Shown here in pieces: positions 32,831-44,393 of a stretch of 64,000 nucleotides of DNA; the stretch's first letter is position 1, and the number at the start of each line of letters is the position of its first letter. The position numbers were made by a program, and so were the translations under genes. A model generated the notes under the pieces. It worked only from the letters and a program-made list of their open reading frames with translations, was not told the origin of the DNA and ran no database searches. Source of the stretch: Erythroxylum novogranatense (taxonomy: Eukaryota > Streptophyta > Magnoliopsida > Malpighiales > Erythroxylaceae); contig CM057228.1 in NCBI GenBank assembly GCA_029891385.1, positions 68,587,523 to 68,651,522 on the forward strand. Reading direction: 5' to 3'.

Positions 32831-33839
32831 TTTTCAAAGCGTTGGATTTCTAAGACAATTATCTACATTCTCAGGAAAAATTTGTATTTTTATGAGATTA
32901 AATTAAGGATGATGAATTTAATTAAAGCGAGTTGGATAAATTTTCTAAACATGGTTCAGTCTTTTGTGAAAATCAGGATCTGTGGAGATCCGATTAAAAT
33001 GATTATTGAGGAAAAATAAATTTGAGACATTTGGCTACAAATAATATGAAGAAATGAAATTTCAATTTAGCCCCTAAGACTTTCAATTTTTGAATTGAAG
33101 TTTGGATTAGTGTTCAGTCTGGGATTAGGAACATCTGAATGTATTTTGGTCATAACTTTTTCTCTAGTAATCTAAATGAGGCGATTCTTGATTTGGATTA
33201 AACTAGCAAAATAGGGCTACAATTCTTATGAAGACATTGAGCTTCCATTTTGTGGTTTAGAATGTCAATTTTTGGATGGAAATAATGTGCTGAAAAATGA
33301 TTTAACATAAGACATGTCTGAACTGTTTGGAGCATAACGTTTGGTGTAGTCCACCAAATTAAATGCTTTTGGTGGCGTTATGAAATTAAGACAATGAGGA
33401 ATATTTCTCTAGAAGGAAGTTTTGGCAAATTCCTTCAATTGGATAGTGATAAAAATGTCCTAAAATAAGCATTAATTAGGATAAAGTTTAAGGGCAATTT
33501 TGGAAGTCTACTTAAGAACTTAAGTTACAAGGCATTCATGGAGGGGAAATTAAGTCTTTATACCCTCATTTAATGACATGGCAACTTGGAGGTTGTTTAA
33601 GAGGAGAGAAGCATGACCTTTTTATGAAAAGAAGAAAAAAATGAAAGAACAAATAAGAGAGAAAAGGAAGAGTGTTGCCGTGGAGAAGAAAAGAAGAGAG
33701 AAGAAAGGGATAAGCTTAGGGATTTTGAATTTTTAGGGCTTCTAGCATGATTTTTGCATGGATTCATGAGGAAAATGGTGGAAAAGCTTGAAAGCTTCCT
33801 TTGTAACCTAAGAAAATTTGAAAATGGTGGAGATTGAAG

Positions 33840-34873
33840 GTAAGAGAAAATTTTAAGCTTTGAGTTTTTCATGAATTTTTGGTTTAGATATCTTCTTAAT
33901 GATATGGGTTTGTGGATTTTGAAGTCAATTTTGGTGAATGCTTAATTTAATTGGTTCAATTTTGAAAAATTGTGAATTAGGGTTTATGCCCAATTTTTAT
34001 GATTTGGGAATTTTGGAAGTTTATGATTTAGATAGTTGGAATATATGAGGAATTAGTGTTTCCTAAACTCAATTTGAGTAATTATGTTATTTATGATGTT
34101 GAATTTGGGTGAATTGGCTTAGGTAATTTTAAAGTGGATGAAGAAAAAAAGTAATGGACAAATTGACGATTTGGACAGGCTTTTAGCATTGATTCGAGGT
34201 AGGTAGTATGTTTATTTATTGAATTTTAAGTTAAGTATGTGTTTTTGAAAAATCAAGAAGCAAAACTTTTATAAATTATTGTTTATGAAAATGTTTGAAA
34301 ATTTTGATTTCGAAGGATTAAATTCCTTATTTTTAGAATGATTTTAAGATAATGCAAGGTTTATGAAATTCATTGATTTCCGATCTTAGACTCCCATAAG
34401 TCACGGCTACACCGGATCGCGATGCGGGAAGGTATATTACGTTTCGTTCACGGCTACACAGGACCGCTATGCGGGAATGTGCAGTACGTTCTGTTTTGGA
34501 CCGAACCAAACCATTTGATGTGTTATGTGTTTTGTTTTGTTTATAAGTGTGATGCATTGCATGATTTTGATCAATGTTTAAGAAATATGAAAGAAATTAA
34601 GATTTACACGATTTTGATTTTTTTCATGAAAAGTGAGATATGTGAAAATTTTTGAGAAATAAGCTATTTGCGGATTTTCCACAGTGATATTATTGAAATT
34701 ATTCTAGCAATGTTTTAAAAAGATTGAGAAATAAGAAATTGCAAAATTTTCTTCTAAGAAACTTTTGAAATGAATGGAAAAAAGATTTTGCAAATGTTTT
34801 TGCTTATCTTTCAATTTATAAACATATTATCCACAAGCTTTTAGCTTACCTCCCCTTTCATCCTCATCTCCAG
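33840..34873 (+). other. candidate leader intron in D 5' LTR
   Basis: GAAG/GTAAGAG to CATCTCCAG/GTATT, 1,034 bases. In the 3' LTR most of it, including the donor, is deleted (984 bp). Confidence 0.45.
34402..34500 (+). repeat. dimeric CGGCTACAC segment in D
   Basis: CACGGCTACACCGGATCGCG at 34400 and CACGGCTACACAGGACCGCT at 34449, each followed by ATGCGGGAA and TACGTT. LTR E has the matching pair at 29850-29950. Confidence 0.85.
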
Positions 34874-35846
34874 GTATTCGAGCAAGAGATCGGATGAAAG
34901 AATGTAAACACGTTTTTATTCGATTTGTGCACGTCTTTGTATTCATGGATTATAAAAATTGATATTGTATTTATGGCCTGAAAATGCCACTATGAGTTGT
35001 ATAAGGATTTGATTTATGAAATTTTATATGAATTGTGATGGATTACAAAATTGTGTATAAAAATGAGTGTGATGTATTGTAATTCTAAAAATTGTGGATT
35101 GAAGATGGATGATTTCTGATATGTGATGTATTAGATATAGGTTTGTGTTTGTATATGTTGAGATCCTGGACAGAGGGTTCGGTGAATTTTGATGGTTATG
35201 TGATTGATTGGGAACTATAGAAGTGAGTTTTACACTTTGCAGGTTTTGGGTTTAATGAAATGCAGCCGTTATGCTGCCCGATTTTTGTTAAATATTTAAT
35301 TGAATAAAGAATAAAAATAAGATTAAGATGTTTGACAGATGGATTATGGGATTTGTATGATTGTCTAAGTTTTGGAGGATGATTTTATATAGATGGGAAG
35401 AATTGATTTGTTTTATATGTGATGGAATAAATTAAGATAAAAAAGAAAGAAAGAAAAATTTTTTAGACCGATTTCGGATAGTTTAGTCTAAGGTATCCAA
35501 TGCGACGTTTTCTTCGATAATTGTGTTCGGATGTCGAATTCAGTTTTTGTTCCGCCTTTTTTTGTTTGTTTTGATTTTGATTTCGCTTTCCGATTTCGAT
35601 CGCTTTTCAATATGCTTTCTCCATTTGATTCGAATCCGTTTTTTTATTTGATTCGATCTGATTCGCTTTCGTTTTTGATTCGTATTCGATCCGATTAGCA
35701 TCATATTCGTTTCATTTCATTCGCTTTGGTTTTCGATTTCGTTTGTTCGATTCAGTTTCGATCCGCTCTTCACTTTCGTTCGTTTTTTGTGTCCATTCCT
35801 CTTTTTTCGGTTGGGATCCGTCTTTGAGATCGAGTCCTAATATTTA

Positions 35847-35860
35847 TGGTATCAAAGCCC
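35847..35860 (+). other. primer binding site of D
   Basis: TGGTATCAAAGCCC, one base off the initiator tRNA-Met match seen in F (TGGTATCAGAGCCC), four bases after the LTR. Confidence 0.88.
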
Positions 35861-36317
35861 AGTATTAGGATCATACATGGGCGTATATGATTGTTAAGAA
35901 TTTTGAATCGATTTGATTGAATTAGTGAGAATGTGAACATGAGGTGATTGTACCAAAATGATTATTTGATTTGGGTGTCAAGAATATGGATTTGACTATG
36001 CTTTTGCGAGGTGAAAGAAGGGATATTTGAAAGATGAGCTTGAGGATAAGAAAATATGTATAGAGGTACAAACGGTTGTTTTTGAATGATGGTTTGGTTC
36101 ATATTAAGGTTATTAGGAATTGGACCATTGATTTGTGTAAATATGTTAAGAAATAGTGATTTGATATGTTGGAGTTATATTTGATATAAGAAGTGAGAAA
36201 TTGTGAAGAGATTGAGTAATATGTATGATAAGGAAATTAGATAAGAAAAGTGACTGATTATGATCTATTGGAAAGAAATTAGTTAAGAGATTGTGTTACT
36301 TGATAATGTCTTAGTAG

Positions 36318-36355
36318 GAATTTCGAGGACGAAATTCTTTTAAGAGGGGGAGAAA
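36318..36355 (+). other. hairpin and polypurine tract of D
   Basis: GAATTTCG-AGGA-CGAAATTC (36318-36337) forms an 8-bp stem with a 4-base loop, followed by the tract AAGAGGGGGAGAAA just before the 3' LTR at 36356. F has the same arrangement with one changed pair. Confidence 0.88.
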
Positions 36356-39300
36356 TATTGGACCCCGATCTTTAAGTGAATTTTAGAAATATAAAAAGTA
36401 TGAAATAAGTAAGTTTGTATATGAAGTTTGTAATAGATGTGTTTATGTGTCAAGACAATTGATGAGAAAAGGAATTGATAGATTATGATGACTTTGAGAT
36501 TTAAATAGATTTGTATGGTTTATAAAAGTTAAAGTGAATGAATTTATTGAAAATGAAGCTTAAAATCAAGAAATAAAGAGAAAAAGTGTGAAAATTTGAA
36601 GAATTAAGAAAGTTGACTTTTGGTGATAGAAAGTTTGACTTGAGAGTTGACTTTTTGATTTAGGCCAATTTTGAGCAAATGATCTACATGAAACTTGTAG
36701 CAACTGTTGAGAGCTTTCTGTCGCTATAAAGTTTGCTATTTTTCGATATCGGGAGTAAAAGTTTTGATTAGTCAAAGTTAGGGTTAGTTTATTTTGTTTG
36801 AAAAATGCTATGAAGAGTGGAATTGTGTATGCTGTGCTTTGAGGCAAATCGCCAAATTAATGTGGTCTGAATTGAATGAAGTGGTCTTCATGAAAATCAT
36901 GGAAGATTTTTCAAGCTTTAAAATGATGTATAATATGCAATTAGTGGATGTGAGAATTGAAAATTATAAAATTTGAAAGTTTAGGTGTGTTATAGGTTGA
37001 CCTATGTTATGGTTGAAACTTTGACTGGGAAATTGACCTAGTTAGAGGTTGTTTTATCCTTTATGTTCTTCATGAAAGTTGAAGATTTTGATTTGATCTT
37101 TATTTTGATATAAAGTTTAGAATTTTTCGATCATGGAATAAGAAGTTATGATTTTTACAAGTTTCTGTTATTGTTTTAACATGATTATTAGAGGACATAA
37201 TTTTTTATGGGAAAATTGACTTCCTTAAAGGTCAAATTGATTTTTCTGTCCTTCATAAAAGTTGTAGGTGACTTTCTGATCTTCGTATTGATGTAAAATA
37301 TGATATGTTTGGAATTTGGAGTTAAAAGATAGAATTTTTCAAAGTTGAGTTATGGCTTAGGAAATATTAATTTGGACAAAATCTTTGATGATAATTTTGA
37401 TCACAGTAGAGGCAGAATTAGTTTTCGAGTTCTTCATGGAAGGGGTAGAGCTTCCTTTGAGCTATCTTTTGATATCAAATTTGTCAAATTTGGAGTTTGG
37501 GATCAAGAGTTTTGAATTTTGAAAATTTCGGTTATTTGTATGCCATTTTGACTCCTTTTGTTTTTTGTTATTTCGTTCCCAATCCGACCCTTTTTTCAAT
37601 CTTTAGCCTATAATTTCTCCGTTCGACTTCCGATCGACATGGTTTTCAAAGCGTTGAATTCCTAAGACAATTATCTACATTCTCAGGGGAAATTTGTATT
37701 TTTATGAGATTAAATTAGGGATGATGAATTTAATCAAAGCGAGTTGGATAAATTTTCTGAACATGGTTCAATCTTTTGTGAAATTCTGGATCTGTGGAGA
37801 TCCGATTGAAGTGCTTCTTAAGGTAAAATAAAATTGAGACATGGGGCTATAAATAATATGAAGAAATGAATTTTCAATTTAGCCTCTAAGACTTTCAATT
37901 TTTGAATTGAAGTTAGGATTAGTGTTCAGTCTGGGATTAGGAATACCCGAACGTATTTTGGCCATAACTTTTACTATAGTAATCCAAATGAGGCGATTCT
38001 TAATTTGGATTAAACTAGAGAAATAGGGATACAATTTTTATGAAGACATTGAATTTCAATTTTGTGTTTAAGAATGTAAAGTTTTGGATGGAAATAACAT
38101 GCTGAAAAATGATTTAACATAAGACATGTCCAAACTGTTTGGAGCATAACTTTTGGTGTAGTCCACCAAATTTAATGATTTTGGTGGCGTTATGAAATTA
38201 AGACAATGAGAAACATTTCTCTAGAAGTAAGGTTTGGCAAATTCCTTCAATTGTATAGTGAAAAAAATGTCCTAAAGTAAGCATTGATGAGGATAAAGTT
38301 TAAGGGCAATTCTGGAAGTCTACTTAAGAACTTAAGTTACAAGGCATTCATGGAGGGGCAATTAAGTCTTTATACCCTCATTTAACGAAATGGCAACTTG
38401 GAGGTCGTTTAAGAGGAGAGAAGCACGACCCTTTTATGAAAAGAAGAAGAAAATGAAAGAACAAATAAGAGAGAAAAGGAAGAGTGTTGCCGTGGAGAAG
38501 AAAAGAAAAGAGAAGAAAGGGAGAAATTATTCTAGCAATGTTTTAAAAAGATTGAGAAATAAGAAATTGCAAAATTTTCTTCTGAGAAACTTTTGAAATG
38601 AATGGAAAAAAGATTTTGCAAATGTTTTTGCTTATCTTTCAATTTATAAACATATTATCCACAAGCTTTTAGCTCACCCCCTTTCATCCCCATCTCCAGG
38701 TATTCGAGCAAGAGATCGGATGAAAGAATGTTAAGACGTTTCTGTTCGATTTGTGCATGTCTTTGTATTCATGGGTTATAAAAATTGATGTTGTATTTAT
38801 GGCCTGAAAATGCCACTATGAGTTGTATAAGGATTTGATTTATGAAATTTTATATGAATTGTGATGGATTATGAAATTGTGTATAAAAATGAGTGTGATG
38901 TATTGTAATTCTGAAAATTGTGGGTTGAAGATGGATTATTTCTGATATGTGATGTATTAGATATAGGTTTGTGTTTGTATATGCTGAGATCCCGGACGGA
39001 GGGTCCGGTGGATTTTGATGGTTGTGTGATTGATTGGGAATTATAAAAGTGAGTTTTACACTTTGCAGGTTTTGGGTTTAATGAAATGCAGCTGTTATGC
39101 TGCCCAATTTTATTAAATATTTAATTGAATAAAGAATAAAAATAAGATTAAGATGTTTGACAGATGGATTATGGGATTTGTATGATTGTCTAAGTTTTGG
39201 AGGATGATTTTCTATAGATGGGAAGAATTGATTTGTTTTATATGTGATGGAATAAATTAAGATAAGAAATAGAGAAAGAAAAAAATTTTAGACCGATTTC

Positions 39301-39667
39301 GAATAGTTTAGTCTAAGGTATCCAATGCGATGTTTTCTTCGATAATTGTGTTCGGATGTCGGATTCAGTTTTTGTTCAGCCTTTGTTTGTTTGTTTCGAT
39401 TTTGATTTCGCTTTCCGATTTCAATCGCTTTCCAATATGCTTTCGCCATTTGATTCGTATCTGTTTTGTTATTCGATTCGATCTGATTCGCTTTCATTTT
39501 TTATTCGTATTCAATCCGATTAGCGTCGTATTCATTTCGTTTCATTCGCTTTGGTTTTTGATTTCATTTGTTCGATTCGGTTTCGATCCGTTTTTCTCTT
39601 TCGTTCGTTTTTTGTGTCCGTTCCCCGTTTTTCGGTTAGGATCCGACTTCGAGATCGGGTCCTAACA
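36356..39667 (+). repeat. 3' LTR of D, 3,312 bp, with internal deletion
   Basis: Collinear with the 5' LTR except that the segment equal to 33711-34694 is missing; the join is at about 38521 with a few bases of shared GA sequence. The deletion removes the donor-like site and the dimeric segment but leaves the array (cores 36688, 36889 and on), GA tract and acceptor-like site (to 38699). It starts TATTGG where TG is usual. Confidence 0.93.
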
Positions 39668-39672
39668 CAATA
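39668..39672. repeat. target-site duplication of D, right copy (CAATA)
   Basis: Matches 31546-31550; E sequence resumes afterwards. Confidence 0.95.
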
Positions 39673-39751
39673 AGATTTCCCACTTGCCTTCAAGGAAAGT
39701 TATCAAACTAGCTACGAAATAAAAATGAAGGTTTTAAAGCCCATGATTGAA

Positions 39752-40715
39752 TGTTGGGCTTGCACTAATTAATGGTTAATTAGAAGCCCAAATGAACATT
39801 TAGAAATGGGCTACACTTTGGTTTTAGTTAATTAATTATATTAATTATATTAAAATAAAATTCTTAAAGAAATGAAGTGTATTTTTTGTTTTTAATGGCT
39901 AAATGTCATGCATTATCATCATTAAATAGAGTAATGATCTTACCATTAAATGCTTTAATGGTTATCTTTTAATGATAACATGTAACCTATTAGCATTCAT
40001 TGGATTAAAGAAGAAAGAGATACATTGGATGGACCATCTTCCTTTTTTAATCATCAAAAACTGAAATTGATAGGTCTTATTTAGGATAATAGTCTTTTCA
40101 TATAGCCATCTTATGATAAATGAGAAGAGTCTCATTTATGGGCTTCTTTATGATTGATTAAAGAAAGAGTGATGCATTTGATGAAAAGCTCTTCTTTCCT
40201 TTGAGATTAACTGAAATTGTGAGGTGTGTAAGAAAGGGTTCTTGCATTGTTTTGACCAACTCTCTCCTCTCACCTATGCATGGCCGAAACCTTGAATGAG
40301 AAAAGTCTCATTGTTTCGTTCTTTCTTCTAAGAAAAATCTCCTCCAAACATTTCTTCTCATTTCCCACCAAAGGATCTTGTTAATGAAGTTATCCAAAAA
40401 GAACAAGTGGTAGATCAAATTGGCTGAGGATACAACAATAAGGAGAGGAAAGATTGACAAAGGAAAGGATACAAACAAGGCTAAAGCTAGGGTTGGATGC
40501 AAGAAGAAGATAGGACAGCGAGGAGTTAAAGCTGTAGTGAAGGAGTCTTTAATAATCTCTATCTTTTTTATGTTTATTATTATCCTTATACCATATCATG
40601 TATAGATTGGCATGATGATTTGGATATATTGCTTCCGTTGTAATTTAGATTTCTAAAAAGTTTTGAAATCTACCATTTCTCCAAATATGACATGCCTTCT
40701 TTTTTTTATCCAACA
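39752..40715 (+). repeat. 5' LTR of copia H, 964 bp
   Basis: TGTTGGGCTTGCAC to TTATCCAACA, inverted TGTTGG/CCAACA ends, next to a primer site. AT-rich; the AAGCCCA/TGGGCTT pairs near the start could fold. Confidence 0.85.
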
Positions 40716-40717
40716 AT

Positions 40718-40729
40718 TGGTATCAGAGC
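40718..40729 (+). other. primer binding site of copia H
   Basis: TGGTATCAGAGC two bases after the LTR, matching initiator tRNA-Met. Confidence 0.92.
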
Positions 40730-42179
40730 TAATTTTCTTATGCATGATTTCGGTTCTTATATGTGATGCATGGGTTGGCACTCATTTTTTTATGTTGCAT
40801 ATTTTTATGTGATAGAAATATATGTGGTATATGTTGTGCTCTTTTGGTTGTCCATAGATTCTAAAGTTACCTTGTAAGATTTCTTCATTTGGTTTGTAAC
40901 AAGGAGGGTGGTCTATCATCACTATGTTTCCTCCTTGGTTTCAGTTTTATGTTTTCTTTGGTTATATAATGTACAAAATCATGTAATGATAAAAATGAAG
41001 AAGCCATGGATTGAAGAAATGAAGAGGTAAAGCTTCATTTTTGGTTATAGTGTTTTGGCTACTTTTTGGTTTTTAGGAAACAAAAGTGCTGGAATTTTGT
41101 TCAAACAAATTTTCGATTGTATGAACTTTTTTGTAACAAAGTTTTGATTTTTACAATTGTTGGAATTTTTATGTCATATTCAAAAGTTTTAGTTTTGGTA
41201 AAAAAAAACAAGTACAGAGTTTTGTTTTATATTAGAAAACAATTCGATTTTATGAAAATAAAAACTTTGTTGTAAAAGAAAAGCCATTACACACTTTTTA
41301 TGAAACGGGCCGGGTCATGTGAGCAAAGAGTCCGAAGCGAAAGATCCAAGTCCAAGAAGAATATTTTGGGCCTAAAAGGCTTGTAATTATTTTTTATGTT
41401 TCTAGGATGGGCAATCACATGTGCCTTATTATTTCATGTGATGAATGGATAAATGAATGCAAATAATATGTGATATTATGTGATTGCATGTCATTTAAAA
41501 AATTGCCAACCCTAGGCTTTGCCATGCATTCATTATGTATGAGATATATAATGAAACAATATAGTGTGGATAATAAATTGCATCTAGACAAGATGGTATT
41601 TATTAAAACTTAAAGCCTAAAAAGATTGAGTGGGAGAGGATGCTCATGTGAGAGTCCACGGTCTCCAAATAATGACCCATTTGCATGTGGTGAAGTGTTA
41701 CTCCCCACCAAAGGGCATGAATCCTAGATCTTGCATGGTTTGGGTCTCTTTAAGGATAAGTCTACTTATTGGTAGCAAATGTGACCTCCTACCAAGGCAT
41801 GTTTTGTCAGTATCTTTAATGAATGAATCAAATGGTTAAACACTCAACATATTTTATCAATAACCTACCCACCGTAGCTTTGTTGGTAAAAATATGGACC
41901 AAATTATGACACATCTTTAAAAGTTAAGCATAAAGATGTTTAGTAGCTTTTATAGTGGGAGGGTCCCAGTTTTTCTTTTAATGGATAAGATGACCCACTG
42001 TCACTTAGTTTGTTATAGATAAGAAAAATAACCGTCATATAAAGTTTTTTAATTTTTTAAGTTTTGTTAAATCTATCATCATGCATATATGCATCATGAT
42101 TTTATACAAAGTTCCAATATTATTGACTATTATGCTCATGATTTAATAATTTATATTTTCAGTCATAATCAACCATAAA
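40730..42179 (+). other. leader of copia H with candidate intron
   Basis: No supported gene over 1.45 kb. A donor-like GAAGAG/GTAAAGC at 41026/41027 and acceptor TTTATATTTTCAG/TCAT ending at 42162, 17 bases before the gag ATG, could define a leader intron comparable to that of copia A. The donor is weaker than in A. Confidence 0.4.
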
Positions 42180-43018
42180 ATGAATTCACTCACTTTGCTC
42201 TTGACAAATAACAAATTGGAAAATGGAGAGAATTTTAATGAATTGAGACGTAATCTTGACATTGTTCTTCAATATGAACACATTTCATGAGTATTAACTA
42301 AAAATGAGCCTGCACCTCTGGGTAGAGATTAAACTCTTAAGATAGTCCAACAATATGAGCGTTTATAGAATGCTGACAAGACTACTAAGTGTTATATTCT
42401 AGCTTCTGTCAGTGGCATGTTGCAAAAGCAAATTGCTTGTATGAAAACTGCTAGTGCAATAGTCCATCACCTATATGAGATGTTTGGTCTAAGGACTAGG
42501 TCAGCAAGAGTGAAAGCTATCCAATCTTTTCATAATCTCAAGATAAAAACCTGGTGAACCGGTGCAGGATTACATGCCTAGGGTAATCTCTGCAGTCACT
42601 GAGGCTGAGATGCTTGGAGCGGACATTGATGCAGATATGTAGATGATTATAATCATCAATAGCTTAAACTTTTTTTTTCAGCATTTTAAGTTGGACTATG
42701 AGCTCAACAGCAAGAATTACACCTTGAATAAGTTGATGAATACCCTCCAAAGTATGGAGGAGCTATTAAATATCAAAGCTCATAGGCTAAAAGCTAATGT
42801 AGCATCTTCTTCTAAGCCCAAGGGTAAGGGCAAGCAAAAGAAGAAGGCTCCAATGAAAAAGAAGGCCCAAACAGGGGTCAAGGCCAAACCCATGAAAAAG
42901 AAGGCCAAAGAGAACATCAAGGGAAAGTGTTTCCACTGTGATGAGATGGGCCACTGGAAAAGAAATTGTCCAGTCTACCTTGAGTCCCTCAAATGTAAAC
43001 AAGGTATGGGTTTTTGTT
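42180..43018 (+). pseudogene. copia H gag with intact zinc knuckle
   Basis: Starts at ATG 42180 (MNSLTLLLTNNKLENGENF) after the acceptor-like site. The capsid part (NELRRNLDIVLQYEHIS, YILASVSGMLQKQIACM, SARVKAIQSFHNLK) is broken by several stops and frame changes. The open piece 42643-43018 carries a Lys-rich region and CFHCDEMGHWKRNC, a complete C-x2-C-x4-H-x4-C knuckle. The protein would have packaged element RNA. Confidence 0.88.
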
Positions 43019-43127
43019 AGGAACTAGAAATGTGGAAGATTTATCTAATTCTTGAATATTAGATTCAGGAGCCACTAACTGTGTTTGCAATTCTTTGTAG
43101 GGGTTCCAATAAAGGATTGTAAGGAAC

Positions 43128-44393
43128 ATGATTTTTGTTTTTTGTCTAATAAAATATAGTTATTCCTTATATTTTGAAAATGTTGTTTCAATATATGAGA
43201 ATAAATATTTTATTTGTGATGCGATAATTAAACAAGGATTGTTTTTTATAGAATTTATGACAGGCTCACTAAACACCACAGAATTGATAAAACCAAGACA
43301 TTCCAATGACTTTAGTTTTAATTCTAAATATCTGTGGCACTTAAGAATGGGTCATATAAATAAGAAAAGACTTGACAAGTTAGTAGAGGATGGGATCCTT
43401 ATGAGCTTGGATAGAGATCCATTACCCACCTATGAATCTTGTATTGAAGGAAAGATGACCAAGGCCTCATTTCCTTCTAAAGGAAATAGGTCTGAATTCA
43501 CGTTGGACCTAGTACTTGCTGATGTGTGTGGGCCTATGAATGTACAAGCTAGAGGAGGTTATGAATACTTCATAACCTTTATAGATGATTACTCAAGACA
43601 TGGCTATTTATATTTGAGGCATAAAAAAAGAGAATCTTTTGAAAAGTTTAAAGAATTCAAAGCTGAAGCTAAGAAGTAGCTAGGCAAGCCATAAAACCAA
43701 CTTCAATCGGATCGAGGTAGTGAGTCCTTATCTAGAGAGTTCCAACAATATTTAATTGACAATGGAATTGTTTCCAATTTTTCAACTCCTTGAACACCTC
43801 AACAGAATGGTGTAACTGAGAGGAAAAATAGGACTTTATTGGAAATGGTAAGATCAATGGCATCCTACACTAGTCTTCTAGAATCGTTCTAGGGATATGC
43901 CATACAAACTGCAACATATCTTCTTAACTTTGCTCCATCCAAATCAATGCCTAAAACACCTAGGGAGTTATGGACTAGTCGAGTGCCTTCATTGTGACAC
44001 TTAAGGACTTGGGGCTGCCCAGCACATGTTTTAAAACCTGAATCCACAAAGATGAAACCAAGGCTAGAAGTATGTTTGTTTGTAAGATATCTTATAGGAA
44101 CTTGAGGGTACGATTTTTATAGTCCTTAAGATAGGAAGGTATTTGTGTTGACAAATGAGAACTTCCTAGAGGAAGAGTTTATGAGAAATCACAGAGGAAG
44201 AAGTGAAGTAGTACTAAAGGAGTTAGTTATTTCATCCAAACTAAGAGTTGATTTGGATATGACAGAACAAGATATTGAAATGGATTTAAGAGTTGAATCG
44301 GAAGAGAAACCTGAGCATCAAGTTGTGCCTAGATGTAATGGGAGGGTTGTGAGACAGCCAAATAGGTATCTAGGTCTAGGAGAAGGCATGATT
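43128..44393 (+). pseudogene. copia H pre-integrase, integrase and linker
   Basis: The open frame to 43679 has YLWHLRMGHINKKRL (both zinc His), YESCIEGKM (the first Cys has become Tyr), ADVCGPM (first catalytic Asp) and FIDDYSRHGYLYL. After a stop come QSDRGSESLSREF (second Asp), NGVTERKNRTLLEM (Glu), then WGCPAHVLKP and FVLTNENFLEEEFM, with stops in between. The linker (44145-44393) ends in VVRQPNRYLGLGE at the junction with G. All three DDE residues remain, but at least five stops interrupt the gene. Confidence 0.9.

Larger units (their letters stand above)
31551..35842 (+). repeat. 5' LTR of D, 4,292 bp
   Basis: In order: the approximately 181-bp array (31882-32830) ending in CCGTCTGACATTCGATTGAC; unique AT-rich sequence; TTTATACCC (33555) and a GA-rich tract (33600-33720); donor-like GAAG/GTAAGAG (33839/33840); duplicated CGGCTACAC segment (34402-34500); AGCTTACCTCCC and CATCTCCAG (34850-34873); a T-rich, TTCG-repeated stretch (35460-35800); GAGTCCTAATA. 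The inner terminal CA is TA. Confidence 0.93.
31551..39667 (+). mobile_element. LTR retrotransposon D: giant LTRs, 513-bp non-coding interior
   Basis: TGTTGGACCCCGATC to GGGTCCTAACA, flanked by CAATA duplications. Two LTRs (4,292 and 3,312 bp) enclose only 513 bases, which hold a tRNA-iMet-type primer site, a hairpin and a polypurine tract but no gene. The 3' end of the interior (GAATTTCGAGGACGAAATTC, then purines) is the text usually found at the end of plant chromovirus-type gypsy Pol, so I infer a gypsy-derived, non-autonomous element moved by another element's proteins. LTRs differ at about 3 of the first 125 positions, so it is moderately young. Confidence 0.93.
39752..44393 (+). mobile_element. 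Ty1/copia retrotransposon H, cut in pol by G
   Basis: Plus strand: 5' LTR (39752-40715), primer site, 1.45-kb leader, gag, protease remnant, pre-integrase, integrase and the start of the linker. At 44394 giant LTR G begins; RT and the 3' LTR are outside the window. Many stops. The integrase and knuckle text (CFHCDEMGHWKRNC, ADVCGPM) is close to copia A, so the two belong to the same broad clade. Confidence 0.9.

Noticed and set aside
35847..35860. tRNA gene fragments near LTR ends
   Set aside because: TGGTATCAGAGC matches are primer binding sites complementary to tRNA-Met, not tRNA genes; no cloverleaf is present.
38390..38596. Lys/Glu-rich frame in the 3' LTR of D
   Set aside because: It comes from the GA-rich tract and the deletion joint; the 5' LTR frame differs and there is no conserved domain.
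39330..39665. 111-codon frame rich in Phe/Ile/Arg near the end of LTR D
   Set aside because: Produced by TTCG/TTTCG repeats; the matching part of the other LTR is not kept open.
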